A stretch of 64,000 bases of DNA from Pseudonocardia halophobica (GTDB lineage Bacteria; Actinomycetota; Actinomycetes; Mycobacteriales; Pseudonocardiaceae): positions 1-64,000 of the forward strand of contig NZ_BSFQ01000032.1 of assembly GCF_027922425.1 (NCBI RefSeq). The letters run 5' to 3'. Of this stretch, positions 1 to 7,742 are shown in pieces. Position 1 is the first letter of the stretch; each line of letters starts with the position of its first letter. The translations under genes were made by a program, and so were the position numbers. The notes below the pieces were generated by a model. That model ran no database searches and was not told where the DNA came from. It saw only the letters and a program-made list of their open reading frames with translations.

Positions 1-903
1 CGGAACTCCGGCGGGTGAGGAGCGGGCACGGACGACATCCTTCCCGGCGGACGGCGTCCGCCTCAGGGCAGGTGTCCGGCGTCAGGGGCCAAGCTCAACC
101 CGGTGTTGGTGTACGTGGTCTGGGCATGTGGGCACTGTCGGCCATGCGTGGAGGGACGGGACAACGTCTGCTCGACCGTCGGCGGCCGAAACGGCTACCC
201 CACGACCCCGGGTCTCGGCCCGCAGGGCGGAATGGCAGAGTTCATCAAGGTGGAAGCTCGCTTCCTGGAGCCCCTTGGCGATCTTGCCCCGGTTCGCGTG
301 GCCCCGCTAGCCGACGCCGGGCTCACCCCGATGCACGCGATCAACGGGGCGCGACACCGCCTCACACCCGGAGCAACCGCCGTCGTGATTGGCCTCGGCG
401 GGCTCGGACACCTCGGACTGCAGATCCTCACTGCCACAACCGGGACTCGGATCATCGCCTTGGACACCGACGCGGAGAAGCTCAAATCCGCCTCCCGGTA
501 TGGCGCCGACGTGGTGCTGGCGAGCGACGCCACGGCGGCCGAGCAGATCCTCGAGCTCACCCAGGGATACGGTGCTGACGCGGTGTTCGACTTCGTTGGC
601 GTGCAGCCGACAGTCGACCTGGCGGCTCAGGTGATAGCCCCGGACGGTGCGCTCCGCCTGGTTGGCCTGGGGGGCGGGTCACTTACTTACGCAGCAGAAC
701 CCTCCACAGTTCCTCTCCCCTGGGGGGTTGACGTGCGCCGCTCCTTTGCAGGCACTCGGTCCGACCAGCGACAGGTCATCGACCTCGCGCGTCACGGGAA
801 GATCGATATCGAGGTGGTGCCGTACACCCTCGAAGACGGGGTGCAGGCGTTCGATGACCTAGAGGCAGGTCGGATCGTCGGTCGTATCGTCCTGACGCCG
901 TAA
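1..903 (+). pseudogene. Zinc-type NAD(P)-dependent secondary alcohol dehydrogenase, 5' end broken
   Basis: From about base 103 the frame reads a medium-chain alcohol dehydrogenase like Rhodococcus ADH-A. It has the structural-zinc cysteines (CGHC...C near residues 9-24), a Rossmann motif GLGGLG near residue 97 and the FDFVGVQ stretch, and ends at a TAA at 901-903. The family is about 345 residues; only about 266 are open here. The N-terminal part with the first catalytic zinc ligands is missing. Pieces resembling the GHEGAGT segment and the loop after it can be read in other frames between 10 and 100, and a stop at 16-18 interrupts this frame. I infer frameshifts or a truncated gene. An intact version would oxidise secondary alcohols to ketones, which suits the Baeyer-Villiger enzyme downstream. 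Confidence 0.7.
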
Positions 904-1328
904 GGTCCAGGGCTGCGCTCGTACTGCTTGAGGGTGGGCCGCAGATGGGTGGCTGCTGTGCTGTGCCTCGTCACCAGGCAGCCGTTCATCTCCGGCCTAC
1001 ACGGTCGAACGATCGACAGTTCGCTCGGCGTCTGCGCACGGACCCTGACCTGATTTCCTGGCGGGCACCCGGAATCGGGCAAGGGCTGGCAGCCGGGTGT
1101 GGGTTGCGTCCGATCCGGTAGAGCGCGCTCGCGCACCGTTCTTCCTGTGCAGGCGCGGGGCCCCGCGCAGCGCTCGCGGTCCTGGATCCGCGACGTCAGG
1201 AGGTGAAGCACGAGGCTAGGAGCGTTCCGAGCTACCGCTGAGCAGCGGTCAGCATTCCGCGACGCAGCGCGATGCAGCAGCAGGCGTCGTTGTGGCACCA
1301 GCTCGAACCGGCAGTGCCCGGACGTGCG
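904..1328. other. Gene-free stretch between the dehydrogenase remnant and the TetR genes
   Basis: About 425 bp between two genes that converge on it. The open frames here have no family resemblance and look like high-GC shadows. I see no clear terminator, RNA or repeat. Confidence 0.5.
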
Positions 1329-1925
1329 TCAGCTTCGCCCCAGGCCCACGATGTTGAGAGCGAACTCGGTGTACTCGCGGGCGACTTGATCAGGGCCGAT
1401 CGGGCCGTCGTCGTGGTACCAGCGTGCGATGCTGACGCACATCTCGCGGATTGCGAACGAGGCCAGGGCGGGGGAGTCGACGGTGAACCGGCCGGCCGCG
1501 ACGCCGTCGCTGATGATCGCGCGGAGCGCGTGTTCGTGCTCGCGCCGCAGCGCCTGCATCTGTGAACGAAAGGGCTCGTCCAGGCTTGAGGTGTCCCGGT
1601 TGACCACGATCGCCTCCCGCCGGTGGGTGGCATGCCGCCGGGCGTAGACCAGTACGGCGTGGTAAAGCCGGTCAACGGGGTCGGTACGGCCCTCCGTGGC
1701 TGTGCGGAAGTCGTTCAGTACCCCGCGGACGGTGTCGGCGACGATCGTCTGCAGCAGCTCCTGCTTGGAGCGCATGTGGTTGTACAGGCTCGGGGTACGG
1801 ACCTCGAGTGTGTCGGCGATCTGGCTTAGGGCTGTGCCGTGGTAGCCGCGTTCCGCGAACAGGGTCAGGGCGGTGTCGAGGACGGCGCGACTGGTCACTG
1901 TGTCACGGGTGGCGGCGCTGGTCAC
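1329..1925 (-). CDS. TetR family transcriptional regulator (downstream copy)
   Basis: This is a 198-residue TetR protein. The N-terminal helix-turn-helix covers roughly residues 10-58 (AVLDTALTLFAERGYHG, then SLYNHMRSKQELL), followed by an all-helical ligand domain. The GTG start at 1925 is chosen because it overlaps the TGA stop of the upstream TetR gene (GTGA, 1922-1925). A longer open frame to 2087 only adds low-complexity residues. The two TetR proteins are close paralogues along their whole length, with nearly identical recognition helices, so they probably read the same operators. Candidate sites are the TTAGTTA-type inverted repeats in front of neighbouring operons. The ligand is unknown. 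Confidence 0.88.
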   Translation of the reverse strand: MTSAATRDTVTSRAVLDTALTLFAERGYHGTALSQIADTLEVRTPSLYNHMRSKQELLQTIVADTVRGVLNDFRTATEGRTDPVDRLYHAVLVYARRHATHRREAIVVNRDTSSLDEPFRSQMQALRREHEHALRAIISDGVAAGRFTVDSPALASFAIREMCVSIARWYHDDGPIGPDQVAREYTEFALNIVGLGRS

Positions 1926-2536
1926 GGGCGATACCTCACGATTCGGAGAGCGAACTCGGCATACTCGTCGGCGACCTGCGTGGCGGTGCGGGGGCCGTCT
2001 TCTCGGAACCAGCGAGCAATGCTGACGCTCATCTCCAGGATGGCGAAGGAGGCGAGGGCGGCGTTGCCGACCGCAAAGGCTCCACACTCGATGCCTCGGG
2101 CGATGATCGAGCGGACGGCGCGCTCGTGGTCGCGCCGCAGCTGCCGCATGGCGGAAAGTGCGGGCTCCGGCAGGCTGGTGGTGTCCCGGTTGACGATCAG
2201 CGCCTCGCGGCGGTGGGTCGCATGGCGTAGCGCGTAGACCCTTGTGGCTTCGCGAAGCAGAACGACGGGGTCGTCCGCCCCCGCAGTCGCGGCGTGGAAG
2301 TCAGCCAAGACATGGTTGAGCGTCTGCTCGACGATGGTCTCGAGGAGCTCCTGTTTCGAGCGCATGTGGTTGTAGAGGCTGGGGGTGCGGATGCCGAGCC
2401 TCTCCGCGATCTGGCTCAGTGCCGTGCCGTGGTACCCGCGCTGGGCAAACAAGGTGAGCGCAGCGTCGAGCACGGCCTCACTTGTCACCGCGGGCCGGAC
2501 CGCCGACTCGGCAGTGCGGACATCTGCTGACGGCAT
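1922..2536 (-). CDS. TetR family transcriptional regulator (upstream copy)
   Basis: A 204-residue TetR regulator with the HTH at about residues 20-65 (AVLDAALTLFAQRGYHG, TPSLYNHMRSKQ) and a C-terminal ligand domain similar to its neighbour. The ATG at 2536 is preferred over a TTG nine bases upstream because a GAGG ribosome site lies nine bases before the ATG and would abut the TTG. It is the first gene of a two-gene unit with the next TetR (4-bp overlap). It sits between the alcohol dehydrogenase genes, and I infer control of the ketone/alcohol genes around it and possibly of the symporter and molybdenum-hydroxylase operons. Confidence 0.9.
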   Translation of the reverse strand: MPSADVRTAESAVRPAVTSEAVLDAALTLFAQRGYHGTALSQIAERLGIRTPSLYNHMRSKQELLETIVEQTLNHVLADFHAATAGADDPVVLLREATRVYALRHATHRREALIVNRDTTSLPEPALSAMRQLRRDHERAVRSIIARGIECGAFAVGNAALASFAILEMSVSIARWFREDGPRTATQVADEYAEFALRIVRYRP

Positions 2537-2710
2537 GCGATACAACCTCTATTTCAGCACGGCTCTGACAGCCTACCTGCACACCAGACGGTCAAGCCCG
2601 CTGGCGTCGGTCGACGCGAGCTCCGCGGTGGTGGCCAGGCGGTTGGAGGGGGCCGAGCGCAAGTCCGTGTTCGCGGCCCCTGCTGTCGATGACGGCCACC
2701 GGACGGTGCA

Positions 2711-3838
2711 TCACCAGTCGGCCTCGGCGTAGCGGACGACGCCGCGCAGGTTCTTCCCGTCGCGCATGTCCTGGTAGCCCTGGTTGATCTCCTCCAGGGT
2801 GTACGTGCGGGTCACCAGCTCGTCGAGCTTGAGCCGGCCGGCGCGGTACTCGTCGAGCAGCCGGGGGATCTGGGTACGCGGACTGATCCCGCCGAAGATC
2901 GCGCCCTGGATCCGCTTCTGCAGCAGGGCCAGCTCGAACAGCCCGACCTTGGCGTCGACCTGCTGCATGTCCGCGATCGCCGTGACGACGACCTGACCGC
3001 CCTTCGCCGTGAGGTCCAGCGCCGGCTGGATCATGTCGCCCTCCAGCTCACCGACGGTGAGCGCCACGGTGTCGGCCATGGTGCCCCAGGTGAGGTCGCG
3101 CAGCGGCTCGAGCGCCTCGGACATGGAGGAGAAGGTGTGGGTGGCACCGAACTCCTGGGCCCACTCGCGCTTGTAGGCCACCGGGTCCACGGCGACGACC
3201 ATCCGGGCGCCCGCCGCCGCGGCGCCCTGCACCGCGTTGATCCCGACGCCGCCCACGCCGACGACCACCACGACGTCGCCCGCCTTCGTGCCGCCGATCG
3301 AGGCCGTGGAGCCCCAGCCGGTGGATACGCCGCAGCCCAGCAGGGCCGCGGTGGCCAGGTCGACGTCCTTCTCGATCTTGATGACGGACGACTGGTTCAC
3401 GCAGACGTACGGCGAGAACGTGCCGAGCAGGCACATCGGCGACACCGGGTTGCCGGATGCGGTGATCCGGAACGTGTCGTCGGCGATCGCCTTGCCGGTC
3501 AGCAGGTTCGCGCCCTGGTCGCACAGGTTCTGCATGCCCTTCGAACAGGGCTTGCAGACGCCGCAGGCGGGGATGAAACCGAGGACGACGTGGTCGCCCT
3601 CCTCCAGCCCGACGACGCCCGGGCCCACCCGGGTCACCACGCCGGCGCCCTCGTGCCCGCCCAGCACCGGGTAGACCGGCAGCTCATTGGCCCCGGTGCG
3701 GACGTGCTCGTCGGAGTGGCAGAGGCCGGTGGCGGCGAGCCGGACCTGCACCTCGCCCGCGACCGGATCCCCGATCTCGATCTCCTCGACCTTCCAGTCG
3801 GTGTTCGGCTCGTACAGCAGGGCACCCTTGGTCTTCAT
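2711..3838 (-). CDS. NDMA-dependent (mycofactocin-type) zinc alcohol dehydrogenase
   Basis: A complete 375-residue class III-like zinc alcohol dehydrogenase. The catalytic zinc ligands are C40 and H62/E63 with a later Cys, the structural zinc cysteines are C92, C95, C98 and C106, and the Rossmann motif VGVGGVG lies near residue 195. Length and the start MKTKGALLYE match the actinobacterial NDMA-dependent alcohol dehydrogenases, which hold a bound nicotinamide cofactor and are linked to mycofactocin as electron carrier. It probably oxidises a primary alcohol to an aldehyde, for example the alcohol freed by the esterase at 5852-6787. A weak TetR-type motif lies about 65 bp upstream. The ATG has little ribosome-site support but matches the family start. 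Confidence 0.92.
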   Translation of the reverse strand: MKTKGALLYEPNTDWKVEEIEIGDPVAGEVQVRLAATGLCHSDEHVRTGANELPVYPVLGGHEGAGVVTRVGPGVVGLEEGDHVVLGFIPACGVCKPCSKGMQNLCDQGANLLTGKAIADDTFRITASGNPVSPMCLLGTFSPYVCVNQSSVIKIEKDVDLATAALLGCGVSTGWGSTASIGGTKAGDVVVVVGVGGVGINAVQGAAAAGARMVVAVDPVAYKREWAQEFGATHTFSSMSEALEPLRDLTWGTMADTVALTVGELEGDMIQPALDLTAKGGQVVVTAIADMQQVDAKVGLFELALLQKRIQGAIFGGISPRTQIPRLLDEYRAGRLKLDELVTRTYTLEEINQGYQDMRDGKNLRGVVRYAEADW

Positions 3839-4169
3839 GAATCCTCTGACGTCGGAGTAGCGATGTTCCTGGTGAGCAGGGGCTGGTCCGAGGCCCGGGA
3901 CCGCTCGCTAGGCCGTTAGCCAGCTCCATCGGCCCCGACCTCGCCAGCTGTTGCGCCGCTGATAGCAGACCCTGCCTCGGCAGCGAGCAGCGCGGTAGAA
4001 CGGTTTCCTCGCCCCGGGGATCACCGGGAGGCCCCGGGTGCCGGTGCAGATGAGTGCGTGGCATGGCCGGGTAAGCGGGCCGGTGTCAGCCACAGGCGGT
4101 CCGAGTGGGCGCACCGGGCTGCAGTCGACGGACGACCGCAGCCCGGTGTCGCTCAGGAACCCGTGCCGC
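3839..4169. other. Upstream region of the NDMA-dependent alcohol dehydrogenase
   Basis: About 330 bp with no convincing gene. The part near 3903-3924 resembles the TetR-type sites found further on. The rest has no recognisable feature. Confidence 0.45.
3903..3924. promoter_or_regulatory. Weak candidate TetR-type operator before the NDMA alcohol dehydrogenase
   Basis: The half CCGTTAGCCAG resembles the half-site GCGTTAGCTAG seen at 7345-7364. The arms GCTA and TAGC are separated by six bases, two fewer than the matching spacing in the other sites, so this is the weakest member of the set. Confidence 0.25.
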
Positions 4170-5807
4170 CTAGCCCTGGAGTCCAGGGGCGGCTGAGGCG
4201 AAGGAGAACCCGCGGAAGTCATCAGCGACGACCTCGCGCCAGATCTGCTCGTAGGTTCCGACGCCGCCCGCGTAAGGCATGAAGACGACCTTCTTGCCGG
4301 GCACGTTCCGACCGGTGTACCAGGCGTTGGCCTTCCATGCTTCGCGGTAGAGCGACCGTTGGGCGACCTCGGCGACGTGCTCCATCCACGACTTCTCAGC
4401 AGTGGAGTCCGCCTCGACAACCTGGTGACCGCTCAGCTCCGCGTGTCGAATGAGCGTGCTGATGAAGTCGACAGATTGCTCGCCGGTCACCACGGCGTTA
4501 GAGAGCACCGACGGGCCTCCGGGGCCGGTGACCAGGAACAGGTTCGGGTAGCCGGATACGAGTACGCCTAGGTAGGTGGACGGCCCCTCGCTCCAGGTCT
4601 CACGCAGGAGCCCAGATCGGCCGGTGATGTCGATCGAGGTGAGAGCACCGGTCATCGCGTCATAGCCCGTCGCAAAGATCAAGTCGTCCACCGCGTAATG
4701 GCCGCGCGAGGTCTGGAAGCCCTCAGGGGTGATCCCCACGATCGGCTCCTCGCGGGCGTCGACGAGGCTGACGTTGTCCCGGTTGAACGTCTCGTAGAAG
4801 TTTGTCCCAATGCAGAGCCTGTTGACCCCAATGGGGTAGCCGTGCGGAGTCAGCGTCTCCGCAGTGCGGGAATCCTTGACGATCTCGCGGATCTTTGCGC
4901 GAGCGAACTCGGCGAGGATGTCGTTCACGGCGGGGTTCATGATGCCGCTGTTCGACCGGTAGGACGTGACGAACAGAATGAACGTCCCGGCCTGCCAGTG
5001 CTCTTCGAGGATCGCGGTCCGCTCCTCCTCGGAGATCTTGTCCAGCTCGACCTCCGGAGAGTCCAGCGGAGTACCGAAGTCCGCGTACCGCGCCTTGGCT
5101 CGAAGAAGCGGGTAGTTGACCCTCGTGGTGAGCCACTCTTCCGCCGTCAGCGGGCGATTTGCCGCCGGCACCACAAATTTCGGAGTTCGCTGGACCACGG
5201 TAAGCGACTCGGCAGCGTCGGCGACCACCGGAATTGCCTGTACGGCCGTCGAGCCCGTGCCGATGATGGCGACCCGTCGACCGCGGAAGTCGACCTCCTC
5301 ATGCGGCCAGCGTCCGGTGTGGAACCATCGTCCCTCGAACGTGTCGAGGCCCGGGACCTCCGGGGTCTTCGCCGCGGTGAGCGTTCCGGTCGCCATGACG
5401 ACATACCGCGCGACAATGCGTTCCCCGCTGTCCGTTCGCACGGTCCAGCGGCCGGAGTCGTCGTCCCACTCCGCAGCTACCACGGAGGTGTTGAACGTGA
5501 TCTGCGGGTACAGGTTCTCGCGCTCGGCGATATGCTCGAGGTATTCGAGAATCTTCGGCTGGCGCGGGTAGATCTCAGGCCATTTCCACTCTTGGTCGAG
5601 ATCCGGGAGGTAGGACGCCGAGTAGAAGATGCTCGGCGTATCGCAGCGAGCGCCGGGATAGCGGTTCCAGTACCAGGTCCCCCCGACTCCGGAACCACGC
5701 TCGATCACTCGAGCTGACAGGCCGAGTTTCCGCGCCTTCGTGAGCTGGTAGAGGCCAGCGAAACCAGCGCCGACGATCAGGACGTCGACGTCGTTGGAAT
5801 TGTCCAC
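4170..5807 (-). CDS. Flavin-containing Baeyer-Villiger-type monooxygenase
   Basis: This 545-residue FAD/NADPH enzyme belongs to the cyclohexanone monooxygenase group. It has the FAD dinucleotide motif GAGFAG at 13-18, the Baeyer-Villiger fingerprint FEGRWFHTGRWP at 157-168, and the NADPH-binding GTGSTA at 183-188. Family enzymes insert one oxygen next to a carbonyl, turning a ketone into an ester or lactone. The start is GTG at 5807 behind a purine-rich AAGGAAG. It lies 44 bp downstream of an HSL-type esterase on the same strand, so ester formation and hydrolysis are probably co-expressed. The substrate could be a cyclic, alkyl or aryl ketone; the sequence does not decide. Confidence 0.92.
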   Translation of the reverse strand: MDNSNDVDVLIVGAGFAGLYQLTKARKLGLSARVIERGSGVGGTWYWNRYPGARCDTPSIFYSASYLPDLDQEWKWPEIYPRQPKILEYLEHIAERENLYPQITFNTSVVAAEWDDDSGRWTVRTDSGERIVARYVVMATGTLTAAKTPEVPGLDTFEGRWFHTGRWPHEEVDFRGRRVAIIGTGSTAVQAIPVVADAAESLTVVQRTPKFVVPAANRPLTAEEWLTTRVNYPLLRAKARYADFGTPLDSPEVELDKISEEERTAILEEHWQAGTFILFVTSYRSNSGIMNPAVNDILAEFARAKIREIVKDSRTAETLTPHGYPIGVNRLCIGTNFYETFNRDNVSLVDAREEPIVGITPEGFQTSRGHYAVDDLIFATGYDAMTGALTSIDITGRSGLLRETWSEGPSTYLGVLVSGYPNLFLVTGPGGPSVLSNAVVTGEQSVDFISTLIRHAELSGHQVVEADSTAEKSWMEHVAEVAQRSLYREAWKANAWYTGRNVPGKKVVFMPYAGGVGTYEQIWREVVADDFRGFSFASAAPGLQG

Positions 5808-5851
5808 CTGTTCTTCCTTGAATGATAGTGGCCCCGACTGGGGTCGCGCGG

Positions 5852-6787
5852 TCAGTTGGAGAGCGCAGAGCGCAGGCGCCGGCCGATCTCAGCGGCGACA
5901 CCGTGCGCTTCGGTGATGAGAGCAGGGAACCAGTAGAAACCGTGGATCAGCGACGGGTACGAAAGGTGCTCAGCCGGAACGCCCGATCCCTGCAGCGCGT
6001 CGACATAGGCAGCGCCTTCGTCACGCAACGGATCAAAGCCGGCTGTGATCACGGTCGCCGCCGGAAGGCCTGCGTGGCTCGTTGCCAGAAGCGGCGACGC
6101 GTACGCCTCGCCCGCTCTCGCTGGATCAGTGAGGTAGTGCGAGTAGAACCAGTCGATGTCCTCCTTCTCGAGCATGTACCCCTTGGCGTTCTCGACGTCC
6201 TTCGACGGATACTCGTTGTTCGTGAGGTCGACGTTGGGATACAGCAGGACCTGATGTGCGATCTCGGGGCCGCCGCGATCTCTCGCCATGATCGAGACGA
6301 CTGCCGCCAGGTTGGCACCTGCGCTGTCGCCGGCGACCACGAGTCGCTGTGGATCTCCTGCAAGTTCCGGCGCGTGCGCCGCCACCCACTTCACCGCTGC
6401 GTAGCAGTCCTCGGGCGCTGCCGGGTACGGGTGCTCCGGGGCAAGGCGATACCCGACCGAGATGACGACGGCGCCTGCTTCCCGAGCAATTAGCCGACAC
6501 CCCTGGTCAGCCGTCGCGATCGAACCGATCACGAAGCCCCCGCCGTGGAAGTAGACGACGAGGGGGAACGGACCGTCTCCCTCCGGGGTGTAGATCCGCA
6601 CTGGGAGCTCGCCGGCCGGACCGGGGATTGCGCGGTCGACAACTGCGGCCAGCGGGAGAGGAGGACCCTGGGCAAAGCTCGGATCGGGAACCCTCAGCCG
6701 CGCGTCAGCGACACTTCCTTCGGCGAGCGGGGGGAGATTCTGCTCGGTGATCGCGGCCAGCAGAGCAGCTGCTTCATGATCCAACAT
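5852..6787 (-). CDS. Alpha/beta hydrolase (HSL family esterase/lactonase)
   Basis: A 311-residue esterase with the HSL oxyanion motif HGGGF at 81-85, nucleophile elbow GDSAG with Ser155, and the likely acid and base Asp252 and His282. The ATG at 6787 is preceded by GAGGAG; the open frame runs on to 7021, but that part has no domain and is not counted. It is the first gene of a two-gene unit with the Baeyer-Villiger monooxygenase. I infer that it hydrolyses the ester or lactone made by that enzyme, as in cyclohexanone (ChnC) or acetone degradation. A TetR-type inverted repeat lies about 190 bp upstream. Confidence 0.9.
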   Translation of the reverse strand: MLDHEAAALLAAITEQNLPPLAEGSVADARLRVPDPSFAQGPPLPLAAVVDRAIPGPAGELPVRIYTPEGDGPFPLVVYFHGGGFVIGSIATADQGCRLIAREAGAVVISVGYRLAPEHPYPAAPEDCYAAVKWVAAHAPELAGDPQRLVVAGDSAGANLAAVVSIMARDRGGPEIAHQVLLYPNVDLTNNEYPSKDVENAKGYMLEKEDIDWFYSHYLTDPARAGEAYASPLLATSHAGLPAATVITAGFDPLRDEGAAYVDALQGSGVPAEHLSYPSLIHGFYWFPALITEAHGVAAEIGRRLRSALSN

Positions 6788-6976
6788 CCTGATGGCTACT
6801 CCTCGTTGAGATTGACCTGAGCTGCCGAGATCGTCACCCTCAGGTCGGCGATGTCGTGAGGACACGGGGCTGCGCCGACCCTGCCGAGCTATTCCGACAG
6901 ACGACAGGTGCTCGCCGGGTCTCCAGCCTTCGCGGCCGACGGGACGCAGTGCGGCTTGCCTGCCGTTTCGGGGCTC

Positions 6977-6994
6977 ACTAGCGGTCGTTAGTAG
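6977..6994. promoter_or_regulatory. Candidate TetR operator upstream of the esterase/monooxygenase unit
   Basis: Imperfect inverted repeat ACTAG-CGGTCG-TTAGT followed by AG. It shares arms, a six-base spacer and the CGTTAG core with the sites at 7345-7364 and 11033-11052. It is the site closest to the esterase promoter side. Confidence 0.45.
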
Positions 6995-7344
6995 CTTCCC
7001 GGTGAAGGAGTGAATCAGCACCTCGTATGGATGTCAACGTCTCGTTGCGCGCTGACGTGCAGCCAGGTGGTCGTACTGAACTCGTAGGCGCGACGCGACG
7101 GGTCGACCGTGCGTGAATCGGGGTTCCCGGCTCAGCCGCTCCCTGGCGGGAGGCTCCCGTAGTTGGGCCCGGAGCTGCGGCATCCCGAGCGTTCTCGCAG
7201 GTGGCCTGGTTTCAGGGCGCAGCCGCCGCCCGCGCCGGACACCTGTCCCTGCCTGGTCGGCTGGGCATCGCAAAGACATTCCTTCAGGTGGAGCGGCGCA
7301 ACCCCTTGCCAGGGCTCGCAAGCGGCACTACGTTTCCGACCCAG

Positions 7345-7364
7345 ACTTATGAGCGTTAGCTAGT
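7345..7364. promoter_or_regulatory. Candidate TetR operator upstream of the symporter operon
   Basis: ACTTA-TGAGCG-TTAGCTAGT lies 33 bp before the DUF485 start codon. Its right half matches GAGCGTTAGTTAGT at 11041-11054 in 13 of 14 positions, which is why I read the two as targets of the same regulator. Confidence 0.55.
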
Positions 7365-7397
7365 CTAGCGTGGCCGTTCCAACGTCGGAGGACCTCG

Positions 7398-7742
7398 ATG
7401 ACGAGATCGCAGGAAGTCGACTGGACGACCCTCCGGGCGTCCGAGCCGTTCCAAGAACTGCTGGCACACCGGAGCCGGTTCGTTCGAGCAGCCAGCACTG
7501 TCCTGCTCTGCTGGTTCGTGGTGTTCCTCGCCGTCATCGGCGCAGCTCCCGACTTCGCGGGCACGGTGGTGTTCGCGGGGCTCAGCGTCGGGTTCCTGCT
7601 CGGCCTGAGCCAGTTCGTGCTGGCGTGGTTTTTGACTTGGCTCTACCTGCGCGCTGCCAACACCCGGTTCGCGCCGCTGGAGGACCAGGTGCGGGCCCTC
7701 ACCGAGGCCGCGGCGACGGAGGGACCGGAGGTGGCGCGGTGA
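7398..7742 (+). CDS. DUF485 small membrane protein (symporter partner)
   Basis: A 114-residue protein with two membrane helices at about 33-50 and 58-85 and charged ends, as in the DUF485 proteins encoded just before acetate/pyruvate-type sodium:solute symporters (YjcH-ActP arrangement). A GGAGGACCTCG ribosome site precedes the ATG. Its TGA stop overlaps the GTG start of the symporter, so the two are likely translated together. It probably assists or stabilises the transporter; no enzymatic role is expected. Confidence 0.85.
   Translation: MTRSQEVDWTTLRASEPFQELLAHRSRFVRAASTVLLCWFVVFLAVIGAAPDFAGTVVFAGLSVGFLLGLSQFVLAWFLTWLYLRAANTRFAPLEDQVRALTEAAATEGPEVAR

Larger units (their letters stand above)
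6788..7397. other. Divergent promoter region between esterase and symporter operons
   Basis: About 610 bp between divergently transcribed units. It contains two TetR-type inverted repeats, one on each side (6977-6994 and 7345-7364). Short open frames inside it show no family features. Confidence 0.55.

Noticed and set aside
7034..7352. Small genes in the divergent promoter region
   Set aside because: Arg-rich short frames on both strands, no ribosome site, and no family resemblance.
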